A stretch of 64,000 nucleotides of DNA, taken from Paraburkholderia sp. C35. Lineage in GTDB: Bacteria > Pseudomonadota > Gammaproteobacteria > Burkholderiales > Burkholderiaceae. Below, piece after piece: positions 17,567-27,528 of this stretch; the stretch's first letter is position 1, and each line of letters opens with the position of its first letter. The stretch is taken from NCBI RefSeq assembly GCF_003121405.1, contig NZ_QBUY01000008.1, positions 1 through 64,000 on the forward strand, written 5' to 3'. The notes under the pieces are model-generated. The model made no database searches, was not told the origin of the DNA, and worked only from the letters and a program-made list of their open reading frames with translations. The translations under genes and the position numbers were made by a program.

Positions 17567-17692
17567 GCGGAGTGGCGGATTGCGCTACGCAGCGGGTGCC
17601 GGCTTCTATGTGCCGTTTGCGTGGCGCAGTTCGATGAGGTTTCGTGGGGCATGCCACTTACGATCGATTAATCGTGAATCAAGGTGATCGCT

Positions 17693-18106
17693 ATGACTTG
17701 TCAGATTGAGAATGATATTGTCCGCCGTGCATTGATTGCATTATTGACGCCTGAAGCGACACGTGAAGCACGCCGCCTGGAACCCATCGATGACCGGCGC
17801 GCCAGAAAAGAAACGCCTCGACGACGCGGGCGCGCTGCCACGCCCGCCCGCATCTTTATTGTCGAACAGCCGACCTCACTCACGCTGACCGTGTGCTGGA
17901 GCGATCCGCAATCCGGGCACTACGGCGAACAACTGTGGCGGAAAGGCGTGGCACGTAGAGCATCTTTTTGTGTGTTGACGGGCGAGCGCATCCGTCCCGG
18001 CGATGCCGTGTTCCGCCCGCGTGCCGGTGAATCGCACCTGCCTGCGAATCGCGACTACATGCTGCTCGCGGCCGCCGTCCCCGCAGAAGCGAGCCTCGTC
18101 ACCTGA
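17693..18106 (+). CDS. DUF3331 domain-containing protein
   Basis: The 137-aa protein has a basic N-terminal half and a conserved C-terminal part (VCWSDPQSGHYGEQLWRKG, CVLTGERIRPGDAVFRPR). The latter resembles DUF3331, a family I know mainly from Burkholderia relatives. The CVLTGERIRPGD stretch looks like a single-Cys zinc-ribbon-like turn but does not make a complete metal site. ATG 17693 follows AAGGTGA; a GTG at 17684 is also in frame. The function is unknown, and it converges on the next small gene. Confidence 0.75.
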   Translation: MTCQIENDIVRRALIALLTPEATREARRLEPIDDRRARKETPRRRGRAATPARIFIVEQPTSLTLTVCWSDPQSGHYGEQLWRKGVARRASFCVLTGERIRPGDAVFRPRAGESHLPANRDYMLLAAAVPAEASLVT

Positions 18107-18180
18107 GCATCGCGTTGCCTTCAAAGCGGCGACCGTGAGTGCATGGAAGGCCGTTTCACTGAAACGCAGGCAGTTACGCG

Positions 18181-18450
18181 TCAGGCAGGGCGTAATAGAT
18201 TGCCCGCACCGACGCTCTTGCGTTTCTTCGCTTCTGTCTTGCGGCACATGTCGAGCAATACCCAGCGCGCGACGGTTTCCGGCCGGTCCATGCCGCACTG
18301 CGCGGAACGAATCTCCGCACCGGCGTAAACGATGACCGTTCCTTCTATCACCCGATAGGAACCCGTGTGCGTCACATCGGCGACGGTGACCGAAACAGGT
18401 CGTCTTTCTTCGTAATGAGCTGAAGCCACTTTCTTGATTTCTAATTGCAA
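18181..18450 (-). CDS. Hypothetical small protein
   Basis: The 89-aa product (MQLEIKKVASAHYEERRPVS) is mainly beta-strand in appearance, with a cysteine in RSAQCGMDRP and another in LLDMCRKTEAKKRK, and a basic C-terminus. I do not recognise a family. It is convergent with the DUF3331 gene, and the 74 bases between hold a small hairpin (CGTTTC-ACT-GAAACG near 18152-18166). It is preceded by an AT-rich region consistent with a promoter, which supports it being a real gene. Confidence 0.55.
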   Translation of the reverse strand: MQLEIKKVASAHYEERRPVSVTVADVTHTGSYRVIEGTVIVYAGAEIRSAQCGMDRPETVARWVLLDMCRKTEAKKRKSVGAGNLLRPA

Positions 18451-18651
18451 AGTAAAAACTTAAACGTACGAATAACAATCGTCAACTGAATATACCTTTT
18501 GAAGCAAATGGCGTTGCAATAACAGCCAATAATCGGCGAAACGTCGCGTGCATGCCTATCTCGCCAGGCAGTGACTTACACTATTGGGCTGTGCCCGATA
18601 TGGGAAAGCGAGCGCATCCGCTCGCCAGGTAATTACACGCGCTATCAAATC

Positions 18652-19563
18652 ATGGACCTGAACCTGATCGGCCTGTTTGTCGAGATTGTCGAATCACGCA
18701 GTCTCAGCGCCGCGGCGCGCAAGCTCGGCATGACGCGTGCGAACATCAGTCAGCGGCTCAAGCTGCTCGAACGCGAAACGGGCGCGCAACTGCTGCGCCG
18801 CTCGACACGCAGCTTCGAACTGACGCAGGCAGGGCACACGCTGTACGACTGCGGCCAGCGCATGCTGGAAGACCTGAGCACGGCACGCGCGTCGATCGAC
18901 TGTCTCGGGCAGACCTTGAGCGGCCGCGTTCGGATCAGCGTGCCGACGGGCTTTGGCCGCATGTTTCTCGGCGGCAAGCTGCTGGAGTGCGCACGCGCGC
19001 TTCCGGGCATCACGCTCCCCGTCACCTTCAATAACCGGATCGAAGATCTGATCGCCTCCGAAGTCGACGTCGCGATTCGCATCACGGCGACGCCGCCGCT
19101 CGATTACGTGGCGCGCAATATCTGTTCGATCGACTGGAACCTGGTGGCGTCGGCGGAGTACATCGAGAAGCATGGTCCCATCGACTGCCCCGGCGACCTC
19201 GAAAAGCAGACGCTGGTCGCGTCGCCGTATCCAGGCCGCCGGGTCACGATGACGCTCACGCATCGCGAAGACGAAACAGACGTTCACGTGATCACGATGC
19301 AGCCTGCGCTGCAGTCGTCCGATTATCCGTTCCTGACGGAAGCAGTGTGTCAGGGCATGGGCATCGGACTGTTGCCCGCCTATGTGCCGCACGCGCCGAC
19401 GAGTTGCAAACTGCTGCGCGTGCTGCCGGAGTTTCGCGTGGCAGGCTTGCAGAACACCTTGTATATCGTGACGCTGCCCAACCGTTTTCCGTCCCCGGCG
19501 ACGCAGGCGCTGATCGATTATCTGCGCGCCGAAATCCTCTCGCTCTCACAAACCTGGAGCTAG
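18652..19563 (+). CDS. LysR family transcriptional regulator
   Basis: The 303-aa LysR protein has an N-terminal winged helix (MDLNLIGLFVEIVESRSLSA, recognition helix TRANISQRLKLLERE) and a periplasmic-binding-protein-like effector domain from about residue 90. ATG 18652 begins the standard N-terminus; the frame upstream to 18571 is probably leader. It lies 159 bases before, and in the same direction as, the beta-oxidation operon. Phased GTYAAC half-sites lie between them, so it is the likely regulator of that operon, by inference. Confidence 0.88.
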   Translation: MDLNLIGLFVEIVESRSLSAAARKLGMTRANISQRLKLLERETGAQLLRRSTRSFELTQAGHTLYDCGQRMLEDLSTARASIDCLGQTLSGRVRISVPTGFGRMFLGGKLLECARALPGITLPVTFNNRIEDLIASEVDVAIRITATPPLDYVARNICSIDWNLVASAEYIEKHGPIDCPGDLEKQTLVASPYPGRRVTMTLTHREDETDVHVITMQPALQSSDYPFLTEAVCQGMGIGLLPAYVPHAPTSCKLLRVLPEFRVAGLQNTLYIVTLPNRFPSPATQALIDYLRAEILSLSQTWS

Positions 19564-19623
19564 TCAGCGCGTTTTACTAGCGGTAGAAACAGGTCTGGTC
19601 CACGGCATTGCCTCGCCTCCAGT

Positions 19624-19651
19624 GTCAACTTTCAGTTAACAGTTCGTCAAC
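19624..19651. promoter_or_regulatory. Three GTYAAC half-sites phased at 11 bp
   Basis: GTCAAC (19624-19629), GTTAAC (19635-19640) and GTCAAC (19646-19651) start exactly 11 bases apart, one helical turn, and are followed by GTCAAT at 19665-19670. They sit about 70-100 bases upstream of the bifunctional beta-oxidation gene, a plausible activator position for the adjacent LysR protein. Confidence 0.45.
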
Positions 19652-19722
19652 TGCCAGTTGGATTGTCAATGTGCGCCGCGCATTTAACAATCAACCAACA
19701 CGAAAACATGGAGACGCGGGAT

Positions 19723-21843
19723 ATGACTTCCGTTTCGCCGACGCTCGCCGTCAGGCGCGAGCTGCGCAATCGCATTCTTGTCGTGACTGTCGACAATCCA
19801 CCCGTCAACGCGCTGGGTGTCGCCGTGCGCTGTGCGCTGAGCGACGTCATCGAAGCCGCCGAACATGATGCCGCCGTCGATGCCGTTGTGCTGATCGGCG
19901 CGGGCCGCAACTTCATCGGCGGCGCGGATATCAAGGAGTTTGGCAAGCCGCCCTTGCCACCGTCGCTGCCCGTGGTGTGCAACCGCATCGAAGCGTGCCG
20001 CAAGCCGGTCGTCGCGGCGATCCATGGCGCGGCGCTCGGCGGTGGTCTCGAGATCGCACTCGCGGCTCACTACCGGATCGCGCTCGCCAACGCCAGACTC
20101 GGATTGCCCGAAGTGACACTTGGCCTGCTGCCGGGCGCAGGCGGCACGCAGCGTGCGCCGCGTCTGGTCGGTGCGCAGGCCGCGCTCGATCTGATGTTGA
20201 GCGGCCGTCACGTTGGCGCGCAGGAAGCCCTCGCGCTTGGCCTTGTCGACCGGATCGGCGAGACGGATGACGTGCTGCATGAGGGCCTCGCGTATGTGCA
20301 GGCCTTGCTCGATGCAAAGGCGCCGACACGCCGCACACGCGACGCAAGCGGGCTGGCAGATCGCACAGCCAGCCGGGCCGCCATCGAAGCCGCCCGTGTC
20401 GACGTCACGAAGAAATCGCGCGGCCTGTTTTCGCCGCTGAAAATCGTCGATGCCGTGCAGGCCGCGCTCGAAATGCCTTTCGACGACGGCCTGAATCACG
20501 AGCGTCAGTTGTTCCTGCAGTGCCTCGACAGCCCGCAGCGAGCCGGTCTGATTCACGCGTTCTTTGCCGAACGCGAGGTGCTGAAAGCACCCGAAACGCG
20601 TCACGCGAAACCGCGCGTTCTTGCGAGCGTCGGCGTGATCGGCGGCGGCACGATGGGCGCGGGCATCGCGGTCGCGCTGCTCGATGCGGGCCTGCCCGTG
20701 ACGATGATCGAACGCGATGACAGCTCGCTCGCACGCGGCCGCGCCAACATCGAAAAGGTCTACGACGGGTTGATCGCCAAAGGCCGCATGACAGCCGACG
20801 CGAAAGCCGCTGTGCTGGCGCGCTGGAGCGGCAGCACGTCCTACGATGCGCTCGCCACTGCCGACCTCGTGATCGAAGCTGTCTTCGAAGACATGTCGAT
20901 CAAACAAGCCGTGTTCGCCGAACTCGATCGCGTCTGCAAGTCTGGTGCGGTGCTCGCGACCAACACCTCGTATCTCGACATCGACGCGCTGGCTGCCAGC
21001 ATCTCGCGTCCTGGCGACGTGGTAGGCCTGCATTTCTTCTCGCCCGCCAACATCATGAAGCTGCTCGAGGTCGTGGTGCCGGCGCAAGTCAGCGCCGACG
21101 TGGTCGCCACTGCGTTCGAACTGGCGAAGAAGCTGCGCAAGGTACCGGTACGCGCGGGCGTGTGCGACGGTTTCATCGGCAATCGCGTGCTGGCGATCTA
21201 CCGCGCAGCCGCCGATCACATGATGGAAGACGGCGCGTCGCCGTATCAGATCGACCGCGCGGTGCGCGAGTTCGGTTTTCCGATGGGACCGTTCCAGGTC
21301 GCGGACCTTGCGGGCGGCGACATTGGCTGGGCGACGCGCAAGCGCCGCGCCGCGACTCGCGACCCGCAGCAGCGCTACGTGCAGATTGCCGACCGCATCT
21401 GCGAGCGCGGCTGGTTCGGCCAGAAGACGGGGCGCGGCTACTACCGCTATACCGATGGCGCGCGCACAGGTACGCCGGATCCCGATGTCGAAGCCATTAT
21501 CGATAGCGAGCGCGAGCGTGCCGGCGTCACACCGCGCGCGTTCTCCAACGAGGAAATCATGCGGCGCTACATGGCGGCCATGATCAACGAAGGGGCCAAC
21601 GTCGTGCATCAGCGCATCGCGCTGCGTCCGCTCGACGTGGACGTCACCTTCCTTTACGGCTACGGATTTCCGCGTCATCGCGGCGGCCCGATGCAATACG
21701 CCGACAGCGTGGGCCTCGCGACAGTGCTCGCCGATATCCGCGAGTTCGCGCAGGAAGATCCCGTGTTCTGGCAGCCGTCGCCGCTGATCGTCGATCTCGT
21801 CGAGCGCGGCGCCACACTGGCCAGCCTCAATCACGCCGCCTGA
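19723..21843 (+). CDS. Bifunctional enoyl-CoA hydratase / 3-hydroxyacyl-CoA dehydrogenase (PimF/FadB-like)
   Basis: This 706-aa beta-oxidation enzyme hydrates an enoyl-CoA and then oxidises the 3-hydroxyacyl-CoA with NAD. The crotonase domain fills residues 1-190 ([33 protein letters not shown]). The Rossmann domain follows near residue 300 ([21 protein letters not shown]) with [19 protein letters not shown], and the HAD C-terminal domains contain [11 protein letters not shown] and [15 protein letters not shown] 19723 is preferred over upstream ATGs. Order and length match PimF of the pimeloyl-CoA operon of Rhodopseudomonas palustris. Confidence 0.92.
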   Translation: MTSVSPTLAVRRELRNRILVVTVDNPPVNALGVAVRCALSDVIEAAEHDAAVDAVVLIGAGRNFIGGADIKEFGKPPLPPSLPVVCNRIEACRKPVVAAIHGAALGGGLEIALAAHYRIALANARLGLPEVTLGLLPGAGGTQRAPRLVGAQAALDLMLSGRHVGAQEALALGLVDRIGETDDVLHEGLAYVQALLDAKAPTRRTRDASGLADRTASRAAIEAARVDVTKKSRGLFSPLKIVDAVQAALEMPFDDGLNHERQLFLQCLDSPQRAGLIHAFFAEREVLKAPETRHAKPRVLASVGVIGGGTMGAGIAVALLDAGLPVTMIERDDSSLARGRANIEKVYDGLIAKGRMTADAKAAVLARWSGSTSYDALATADLVIEAVFEDMSIKQAVFAELDRVCKSGAVLATNTSYLDIDALAASISRPGDVVGLHFFSPANIMKLLEVVVPAQVSADVVATAFELAKKLRKVPVRAGVCDGFIGNRVLAIYRAAADHMMEDGASPYQIDRAVREFGFPMGPFQVADLAGGDIGWATRKRRAATRDPQQRYVQIADRICERGWFGQKTGRGYYRYTDGARTGTPDPDVEAIIDSERERAGVTPRAFSNEEIMRRYMAAMINEGANVVHQRIALRPLDVDVTFLYGYGFPRHRGGPMQYADSVGLATVLADIREFAQEDPVFWQPSPLIVDLVERGATLASLNHAA

Positions 21844-21880
21844 TCCATCCAGTTCTTCATCTTTTTTACAGGCTCAGACC

Positions 21881-23062
21881 ATGCGAGAAGCCGTCATCGT
21901 CTCCACCGCGCGCACGCCGCTCACCAAAGCGCACCGCGGCGAATTCAACATCACGCCCGGCCCCACGCTCGCGTCGTTCGCCGTGCGCGCAGCCGTCACG
22001 CGTGCGGGCATCGATCCGGAATTGATCGAGGACGCGATCCTCGGCTGTGGCTATCCGGAAGGCAACACGGGCCGCAACATTGCGCGCCAGACGGTGGTCC
22101 GCGCGCGCCTGCCGCTGTCGATCGCGGGTACGACGGTCACGCGCTTTTGCGCGTCAGGCCTGCAAGCCATTGCGATGGCGGCCGGGCGCATCGTGGTCGA
22201 TGGCGCACCGGCGATGATCGCGGGCGGCGTCGAAAGCATCTCGTCGATCCGCACGCGGGAAGACGGCGTGACCGCGCTCGACCCGTGGATCACCGAACAC
22301 AAGCCGTCGCTCTATATGACGATGATCGATACGGCTGACATCGTCGCGCAGCGCTACGGCATCAGCCGCGAAGCGCAAGACGTGTTCTCGGTGGAAAGCC
22401 AGCGCCGTACGGCAGAAGCCCAGGCGGAAGGCCGCTACGCCGACGAGATCGTGCCCGTCACGACCACGATGGCCGTCACCGACAAGGAAACGGGTGCCGT
22501 CAGCCAGCGCGAGGTAACGGTTTCCGCCGATACCTGCAATCGCCCCGGCACCACCCATGAAGCGCTCGCGAAGCTCGCGCCCGTCAAGGGAGCGGACAAA
22601 TTCATCACGGCAGGCAACTCGTCGCAGTTCTCCGATGGCGCATCGGCCTGCGTGATGATGGAAGCGAAAACCGCCGAGCGTCTGAACCTCGCGCCGCTCG
22701 GCGCATTCCGGGGCCTCGCGGTGGCGGGCTGCGAGCCGGATGAAATGGGCATCGGCCCTGTGCTTGCCGTGCCGAAGCTGCTCGCACGCCACGGCCTGAC
22801 GGTCGACGACATCGGCCTGTGGGAACTCAACGAAGCCTTCGCCTCGCAGGCGGTGTACTGCCAGCAGCGCCTGGGCATTCCCGGCGAGCGCCTGAACGTC
22901 GATGGCGGCGCGATTTCACTCGGTCACCCGTATGGCATGACGGGCGCGCGCCTCGCGGGCCACGTACTGATCGAAGGACGGCGCCGTGGCGTGAAGTACG
23001 CAGTCGTCACGATGTGCATCGCGGGCGGCATGGGCGCCGCCGGACTCTTCGAAATCTACTAA
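21881..23062 (+). CDS. Acetyl-CoA acyltransferase (thiolase)
   Basis: This 393-aa thiolase cleaves a 3-ketoacyl-CoA with CoA to release acetyl-CoA. The acyl-carrying Cys90 is in TRFCASGLQ, the His is in [16 protein letters not shown], and the second active-site Cys is in [16 protein letters not shown]. It lies 37 bases after the bifunctional enzyme gene and 13 before the first acyl-CoA dehydrogenase, in the position of PimB. The long antisense frames over it are shadows. Confidence 0.95.
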   Translation: MREAVIVSTARTPLTKAHRGEFNITPGPTLASFAVRAAVTRAGIDPELIEDAILGCGYPEGNTGRNIARQTVVRARLPLSIAGTTVTRFCASGLQAIAMAAGRIVVDGAPAMIAGGVESISSIRTREDGVTALDPWITEHKPSLYMTMIDTADIVAQRYGISREAQDVFSVESQRRTAEAQAEGRYADEIVPVTTTMAVTDKETGAVSQREVTVSADTCNRPGTTHEALAKLAPVKGADKFITAGNSSQFSDGASACVMMEAKTAERLNLAPLGAFRGLAVAGCEPDEMGIGPVLAVPKLLARHGLTVDDIGLWELNEAFASQAVYCQQRLGIPGERLNVDGGAISLGHPYGMTGARLAGHVLIEGRRRGVKYAVVTMCIAGGMGAAGLFEIY

Positions 23063-23075
23063 GAGAGACAGCATC

Positions 23076-24284
23076 ATGGATCTGAACTTCACTCCCGAAG
23101 AGGAAGCCTTCCGCGAACGCGTCGTGCGTTTCCTCGACGAAAAACTGCCTGCGCGGCTGTCGAGCAAGGTCCGCAACGGTCTGCATCTCACGCGCGGCGA
23201 CATGACCGAATGGCACGCGATTCTCAACGAACAGGGCTGGCTCGCGAATCACTGGCCGCAGCAATATGGCGGTCCAGGCTGGAACGCCGTGCAGAAGTTC
23301 ATCTTCGAGAACGAGTGCGCGCTGGCGGGCGCACCGCGCATCGTGCCGTTCGGCGTGAACATGCTCGGCCCCGTGCTGATCAAATACGGCAGCGAAGCGC
23401 AGAAGGCTCATTGGCTGCCGCGCATTCTGGATGGCGCCGACTGGTGGTGTCAGGGCTATTCCGAGCCAGGCTCGGGTTCCGATCTCGCGTCTGTCAAGAC
23501 GAGCGCCGTGCGCGGGATCGACGATGAAGGCGAGCACTACATCGTCAATGGGCAGAAGACGTGGACCACTCTCGGCCAGCACGCCAACATGATCTTCTGT
23601 CTCGTGCGTACAGCCACCGACGTGCGCAAGCAGGAGGGCATCAGCTTCCTGCTGGTGGACATGAATGCGCCCGGCGTGGAGGTGCGTCCCATCATCACGC
23701 TCGAAGGCGAACACGAGATCAACGAAGTGTTCTTCACCGATGTGCGCGTGCCTGCTGCCAATCTGGTCGGCGAAGAGAACAAGGGCTGGACTTACGCAAA
23801 GTATCTGCTGACCTACGAGCGCACCAATATCGCAGGCGTCGGTTTCTCTATGGCGGCACTGGCGCGCTTGCGCCGTGCGGCACAGAAGGTCACGCGCACC
23901 GGCCGTCCGCTGGCCGACGATCCCCTGTTCGCAGCGCGTCTCGCGCGCGTCGAGATCGATCTCGAGAACATGAAGACGACCAACCTGCGCGTGATCGCCG
24001 CTGTTGCGGGTGGCGGCATGCCGGGCGCGGAAAGCTCGATGCTGAAGATTCGCGGCACGGAGATCCGCCAGGAGCTGTCGTCGCTGCTGCGTCGCGCGAT
24101 GGGTCCGCATGCGCAACCGTTCATCGAAGGCGCGCTGCACGAGCATCACGACGACGCCCGCGTCGGTCCCGAGGAAGCCGCCAGTGCCGCCGCGCAGTAC
24201 TTCAACAACCGCAAGCTGTCGATCTTCGGCGGCTCCAACGAAATCCAGAAAAACATCATCTCGAAGATGATCCTGGGCCTTTGA
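23076..24284 (+). CDS. Acyl-CoA dehydrogenase, PimC-like large subunit
   Basis: This 402-aa flavoprotein introduces the alpha-beta double bond into acyl-CoA. The FAD/substrate motifs are GYSEPGSGSDLAS and IVNGQKTWTT, and the C-terminal FGGSNEIQKNIISKMIL is typical of the family. The tandem with the next, more divergent ACAD gene (10-base gap) is the arrangement of paired dehydrogenases such as PimC/PimD, which work as a heteromer on dicarboxylyl-CoA substrates. Start ATG 23076 follows GAGAGA. Confidence 0.9.
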   Translation: MDLNFTPEEEAFRERVVRFLDEKLPARLSSKVRNGLHLTRGDMTEWHAILNEQGWLANHWPQQYGGPGWNAVQKFIFENECALAGAPRIVPFGVNMLGPVLIKYGSEAQKAHWLPRILDGADWWCQGYSEPGSGSDLASVKTSAVRGIDDEGEHYIVNGQKTWTTLGQHANMIFCLVRTATDVRKQEGISFLLVDMNAPGVEVRPIITLEGEHEINEVFFTDVRVPAANLVGEENKGWTYAKYLLTYERTNIAGVGFSMAALARLRRAAQKVTRTGRPLADDPLFAARLARVEIDLENMKTTNLRVIAAVAGGGMPGAESSMLKIRGTEIRQELSSLLRRAMGPHAQPFIEGALHEHHDDARVGPEEAASAAAQYFNNRKLSIFGGSNEIQKNIISKMILGL

Positions 24285-24294
24285 GAGGATCGCG

Positions 24295-25425
24295 ATGAAT
24301 TTCCAGCATACCGAAGACCGCCGCATGCTGGCGGACACGCTGAACCGCTTCGTGACGGAGCAATATGCCTTCGCGACGCGCGATGCGCTCGCGCGCAGCG
24401 ACTCCGGTTTCAGCCGTGAACTGTGGGTGCGCTTTGCCGAACTGGGTGTAGTCGGTGCGCTTTTCAACGAGGCCGATGGCGGCCTTGGCGGCGAGGGTTT
24501 CGATATTGCCGTCGTATTCGAATGTCTTGGGCGCGGACTCGTGGTCGAGCCGTTCTTGGGCGCGCTGGTCGTGGGACGTGCGCTGGCGCATGTGGGTAGC
24601 GGCGTCCAGCGCGCGTTGATCCCGAGCCTGATCGAAGGCCATGCGGTGGCAGCGCTCGCGCACGACGAACCCGGCTCGCACTATGAACTGAGCAAGGTCA
24701 CGGCGCGGGCATCACGCAGTTCGAGCGGCTGGGTGCTGACGGGCGTGAAGTCGGTCGTGCAGCAAGGTGCCGAAGCGGACTTCTTTCTCGTCTCGGCACG
24801 CACGAGCGGCGCCGCCGACGCGGAAGCGGGCATCTCGCTGTTCGTCGTGCCGCGCGAGACGGCAGGCGTGATGCTGCGCGGTTACGGGAAGAGCGACGGC
24901 GGCCGCGCGGCCGAACTCGTTCTCAACGAAGTGTGCCTGCCCGATACCGCCTTGCTCGGCGAACGCGATGCGGGCTTCGCGACCCTCGAATACAGCATCG
25001 GTGCCGGCGTGCTGGCGTTGTGCGCGGAGGCGCTGGGCGCGATGGACGTCGCAAAGGAACACACGCTGGAGTATCTGCGCACCCGCAAGCAGTTCGGTGT
25101 CGCGATCGGCAGCTTCCAGGCGCTGCAGCATCGGATGGCCGATCTGCTGCTCGAAATCGAACAGGCGCGTTCTGCCGTCATCAATGCCGCTGCCGCATTC
25201 GGCGCGGGGCGCGTCGAGCGGGAACGCGCGCTATCGGCGGCGAAATACACGATTGGCCGCATCGGCGCGCGGGTTGCCGAAGAGAGCATCCAGATGCACG
25301 GCGGCATCGGCATGACGTGGGAACTGCCGCTTGCGCACTATGCGAAGCGCCTCGTGATGATCGACCACCAGCTGGGCGACGAAGATCATCACCTCGAACG
25401 CTATATCAACCTTGGCCGGAGCTGA
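24295..25425 (+). CDS. Acyl-CoA dehydrogenase, PimD-like small subunit
   Basis: This is a 376-aa acyl-CoA dehydrogenase. The N-terminus (MNFQHTEDRRMLADTLNRFV) and C-terminus (SIQMHGGIGMTWELPLAHYAKRL) match the small-subunit type. The middle-domain FAD segment is weaker than in the first subunit (HDEPGSHYELSKV in place of the usual S-x-PGSG-D), which fits a partner subunit with reduced cofactor contacts. It is followed after 5 bases by a crotonase gene, so translation is tightly coupled. Confidence 0.9.
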   Translation: MNFQHTEDRRMLADTLNRFVTEQYAFATRDALARSDSGFSRELWVRFAELGVVGALFNEADGGLGGEGFDIAVVFECLGRGLVVEPFLGALVVGRALAHVGSGVQRALIPSLIEGHAVAALAHDEPGSHYELSKVTARASRSSSGWVLTGVKSVVQQGAEADFFLVSARTSGAADAEAGISLFVVPRETAGVMLRGYGKSDGGRAAELVLNEVCLPDTALLGERDAGFATLEYSIGAGVLALCAEALGAMDVAKEHTLEYLRTRKQFGVAIGSFQALQHRMADLLLEIEQARSAVINAAAAFGAGRVERERALSAAKYTIGRIGARVAEESIQMHGGIGMTWELPLAHYAKRLVMIDHQLGDEDHHLERYINLGRS

Positions 25426-25430
25426 ACGCG

Positions 25431-26243
25431 ATGAACGAACCGATCCTTGTGCGCCGCGAAGGCGCCGTGCAGGTGCTGTCTTTCAACAACCCGGCGGCAC
25501 GCAACGCGCTCACGGCTGAAGTGTACAAAGCGCTGCCCGTCGCGCTCCAGCAGGCACAGCGCGATGCCGGAACGGGCGCGATCGTGCTGACGGGCGTTGG
25601 CAACGCGTTCTGCGCGGGCGGCGATCTGAACCGCCTCGCACAACGCCGTGCGATGCCGCCATCCGAACGGCGCGCGGGTATCGAAAGCCTGCACGACATG
25701 ATTCGCTCGATCCGCGATTGCAGCAAGCCGGTGATCGCCGCCGTCGAAGGAGCGGCAGCGGGCGCGGGTCTATCGATTGCGCTTGCCTGCGATCTGCTGG
25801 TCGCCGCGCGCAATGCGTCGTTCTCGGTGGCGTACGTCAAGGTCGGTCTGTCGCCCGATGGCGGCGCGACGGCGTTTCTCTCCGGCGTCGTGTCCCGTCA
25901 GCTGATGACCGAGTTGTGCCTGACAGGCCGGCCCGTAACGGGCGAACGGATGCACGCGCTCGGCGTTGCCAACCGGCTGACGGAGCAGGGCAGCGCGCTC
26001 AGCGAGGCACTCGCGATCGCGCAATCGCTCGCGGCCGGCCCGGAACGGGCGATCAGCCGGATCAAGCGTCTGTGCCGTCAGGCAGGCGACAACTCGCTCG
26101 AGGCACAACTCGATCTCGAAGCCGACTTCATGGCGGAGTCGCTTGGCGACGACGAAGCCGCCGAAGGCATCGCCGCCTTCTTCGACAAGCGCGCGGCGGA
26201 TTTTGCCGCCTTGCGTCGCGCGCCGGATGCGCAGATGCAATGA
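25431..26243 (+). CDS. Crotonase family protein, PaaG/oxepin-CoA-hydrolase-like
   Basis: This is a 270-aa crotonase-fold protein. The oxyanion-hole segments FCAGGDLN and GAAAGAGLSIALACD are present. Ser115 replaces the first hydratase glutamate and no Glu stands at the second position; instead Asp143 is in LSPDGGATAFL. That pattern points to PaaG-type isomerase or hydrolase chemistry, not hydration. The string LCLTGRPVTGERMHALGVANRL fits that group. Start ATG 25431 lies just after the dehydrogenase stop. Its likely job is double-bond isomerisation of a pathway intermediate. Confidence 0.85.
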   Translation: MNEPILVRREGAVQVLSFNNPAARNALTAEVYKALPVALQQAQRDAGTGAIVLTGVGNAFCAGGDLNRLAQRRAMPPSERRAGIESLHDMIRSIRDCSKPVIAAVEGAAAGAGLSIALACDLLVAARNASFSVAYVKVGLSPDGGATAFLSGVVSRQLMTELCLTGRPVTGERMHALGVANRLTEQGSALSEALAIAQSLAAGPERAISRIKRLCRQAGDNSLEAQLDLEADFMAESLGDDEAAEGIAAFFDKRAADFAALRRAPDAQMQ

Positions 26244-26283
26244 ACGCACGCCCTGTCATCACTCTCGTCATAGCGGAATGGTC

Positions 26284-27492
26284 ATGTCGAATCTGAATTC
26301 CTCCTTGCCGCTCGCCGGCGTTCGCGTTCTCGATCTGTCGCGCGTGCTCGCCGGCCCCTGGTGCGGGATGGTGCTCGGCGACCTGGGCGCGGAGATCATC
26401 AAGGTCGAGCACCCGAAGCGAGGCGACGACACGCGCGACTTTGGCGTGCGCATCGGCAGCACGGAAACGGCGTACTTCAACAGCGTCAACCGCAACAAGC
26501 GCTCGGTGTGTCTCGATCTGCAAACGGAAGAAGGGCAGCGGATCGCGCGTGAGCTCGCGCAGCAATGCGATGTCGTGATCCAGAACTTCAAGTTCGGTGG
26601 CGCGGAAAAACTCGGCCTCGGCTACGAACAATTGAAAGAGCAAAACGAGCGGCTGATCTACTGCTCGATCTCCGGCTACGACCGGCACGGGCCCGAAGCC
26701 GCGCGGCCCGGCTACGACATCGTCGTGCAGGGCGAAGCGGGACTGATGGCGCTCAACGGCGAGGCCAGCCAGCCGCCTTTGAAGTTCGGCATCGCCGCCG
26801 TCGATCTGTTCACCGGGATGTACTCGGCCCAGGCCATTCTGGCGGCGCTGTTCGAACGCCAGAAGACGGACAAAGGCCGCCACATCGAAATGTCGCTGTT
26901 CGATTGCGGGGTGATGATCACCTCCTACTGCGGGCTGGAATCGATGCTGATAGGCAACGACCCGCCGCGCTACGGCAATGCGCATCCGTCGATCGTGCCG
27001 TACGGTGTGTTCGACGCTGCCGACGGTCCTGTCGTGATCGCGGTCGGCAACAACGGACAGTACGAACGCTTCTGCCGCAAAGTCATCGAGCGCCCGGATC
27101 TGGTTGAAGGAGAACGGTTCTGTACCAATGTCGTGCGAGCGGCCAACCGCGCAGCACTGGTGCCGGAACTCACGCGCGAGATCGGCCTGCGAACGCGCGA
27201 GGATCTGCTCCAGCGTCTGCGGCAGGCAGGGATACCGTGCGGGGAAGTGTTCGGGCTGCACGAGGCGTTGACTTCGAAGCGCGCGAAGGAAGGCGGACTC
27301 GTGACGACCTTCATGCATCCCGAAGCAGGTAGCACACACGTGCTTGCGCCGCCGTACCGTTTCGACGGTGAGCGTCTGCCCGTGAGAAGTGCCCCGCCCC
27401 AACTCGGCGAAGGCACCCACGATGTGCTTCAGTCGCTGCTCGGCGTGTCCCGCGAGCAACTTGCGCAACTGAAGGCGGAAGGCGTCGTTTGA
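26284..27492 (+). CDS. CaiB/BaiF (class III) CoA-transferase
   Basis: This 402-aa class III CoA-transferase contains LAGVRVLDLSRVLAGPWCGMVLGDLGAEIIKVEHP and NRNKRSVCLDLQTEEGQ. The catalytic Asp is expected in AAVDLFTGMYSAQAIL. It replaces the ATP-dependent ligase (PimA) that pim operons carry, so the acid would be activated by transfer from another CoA ester. Two ATGs compete (26278 and 26284); the second has better spacing from AGCGGA. It belongs to the operon starting at 19723. Confidence 0.92.
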   Translation: MSNLNSSLPLAGVRVLDLSRVLAGPWCGMVLGDLGAEIIKVEHPKRGDDTRDFGVRIGSTETAYFNSVNRNKRSVCLDLQTEEGQRIARELAQQCDVVIQNFKFGGAEKLGLGYEQLKEQNERLIYCSISGYDRHGPEAARPGYDIVVQGEAGLMALNGEASQPPLKFGIAAVDLFTGMYSAQAILAALFERQKTDKGRHIEMSLFDCGVMITSYCGLESMLIGNDPPRYGNAHPSIVPYGVFDAADGPVVIAVGNNGQYERFCRKVIERPDLVEGERFCTNVVRAANRAALVPELTREIGLRTREDLLQRLRQAGIPCGEVFGLHEALTSKRAKEGGLVTTFMHPEAGSTHVLAPPYRFDGERLPVRSAPPQLGEGTHDVLQSLLGVSREQLAQLKAEGVV

Positions 27493-27528
27493 CGTTGCCT
27501 TGCGCCTGACTATCTGGTGGACCGTTTC

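Noticed and set aside
19684..21834. 716-codon open frame on the minus strand
   Set aside because: It mirrors the bifunctional beta-oxidation gene; composition is typical of an antisense shadow.
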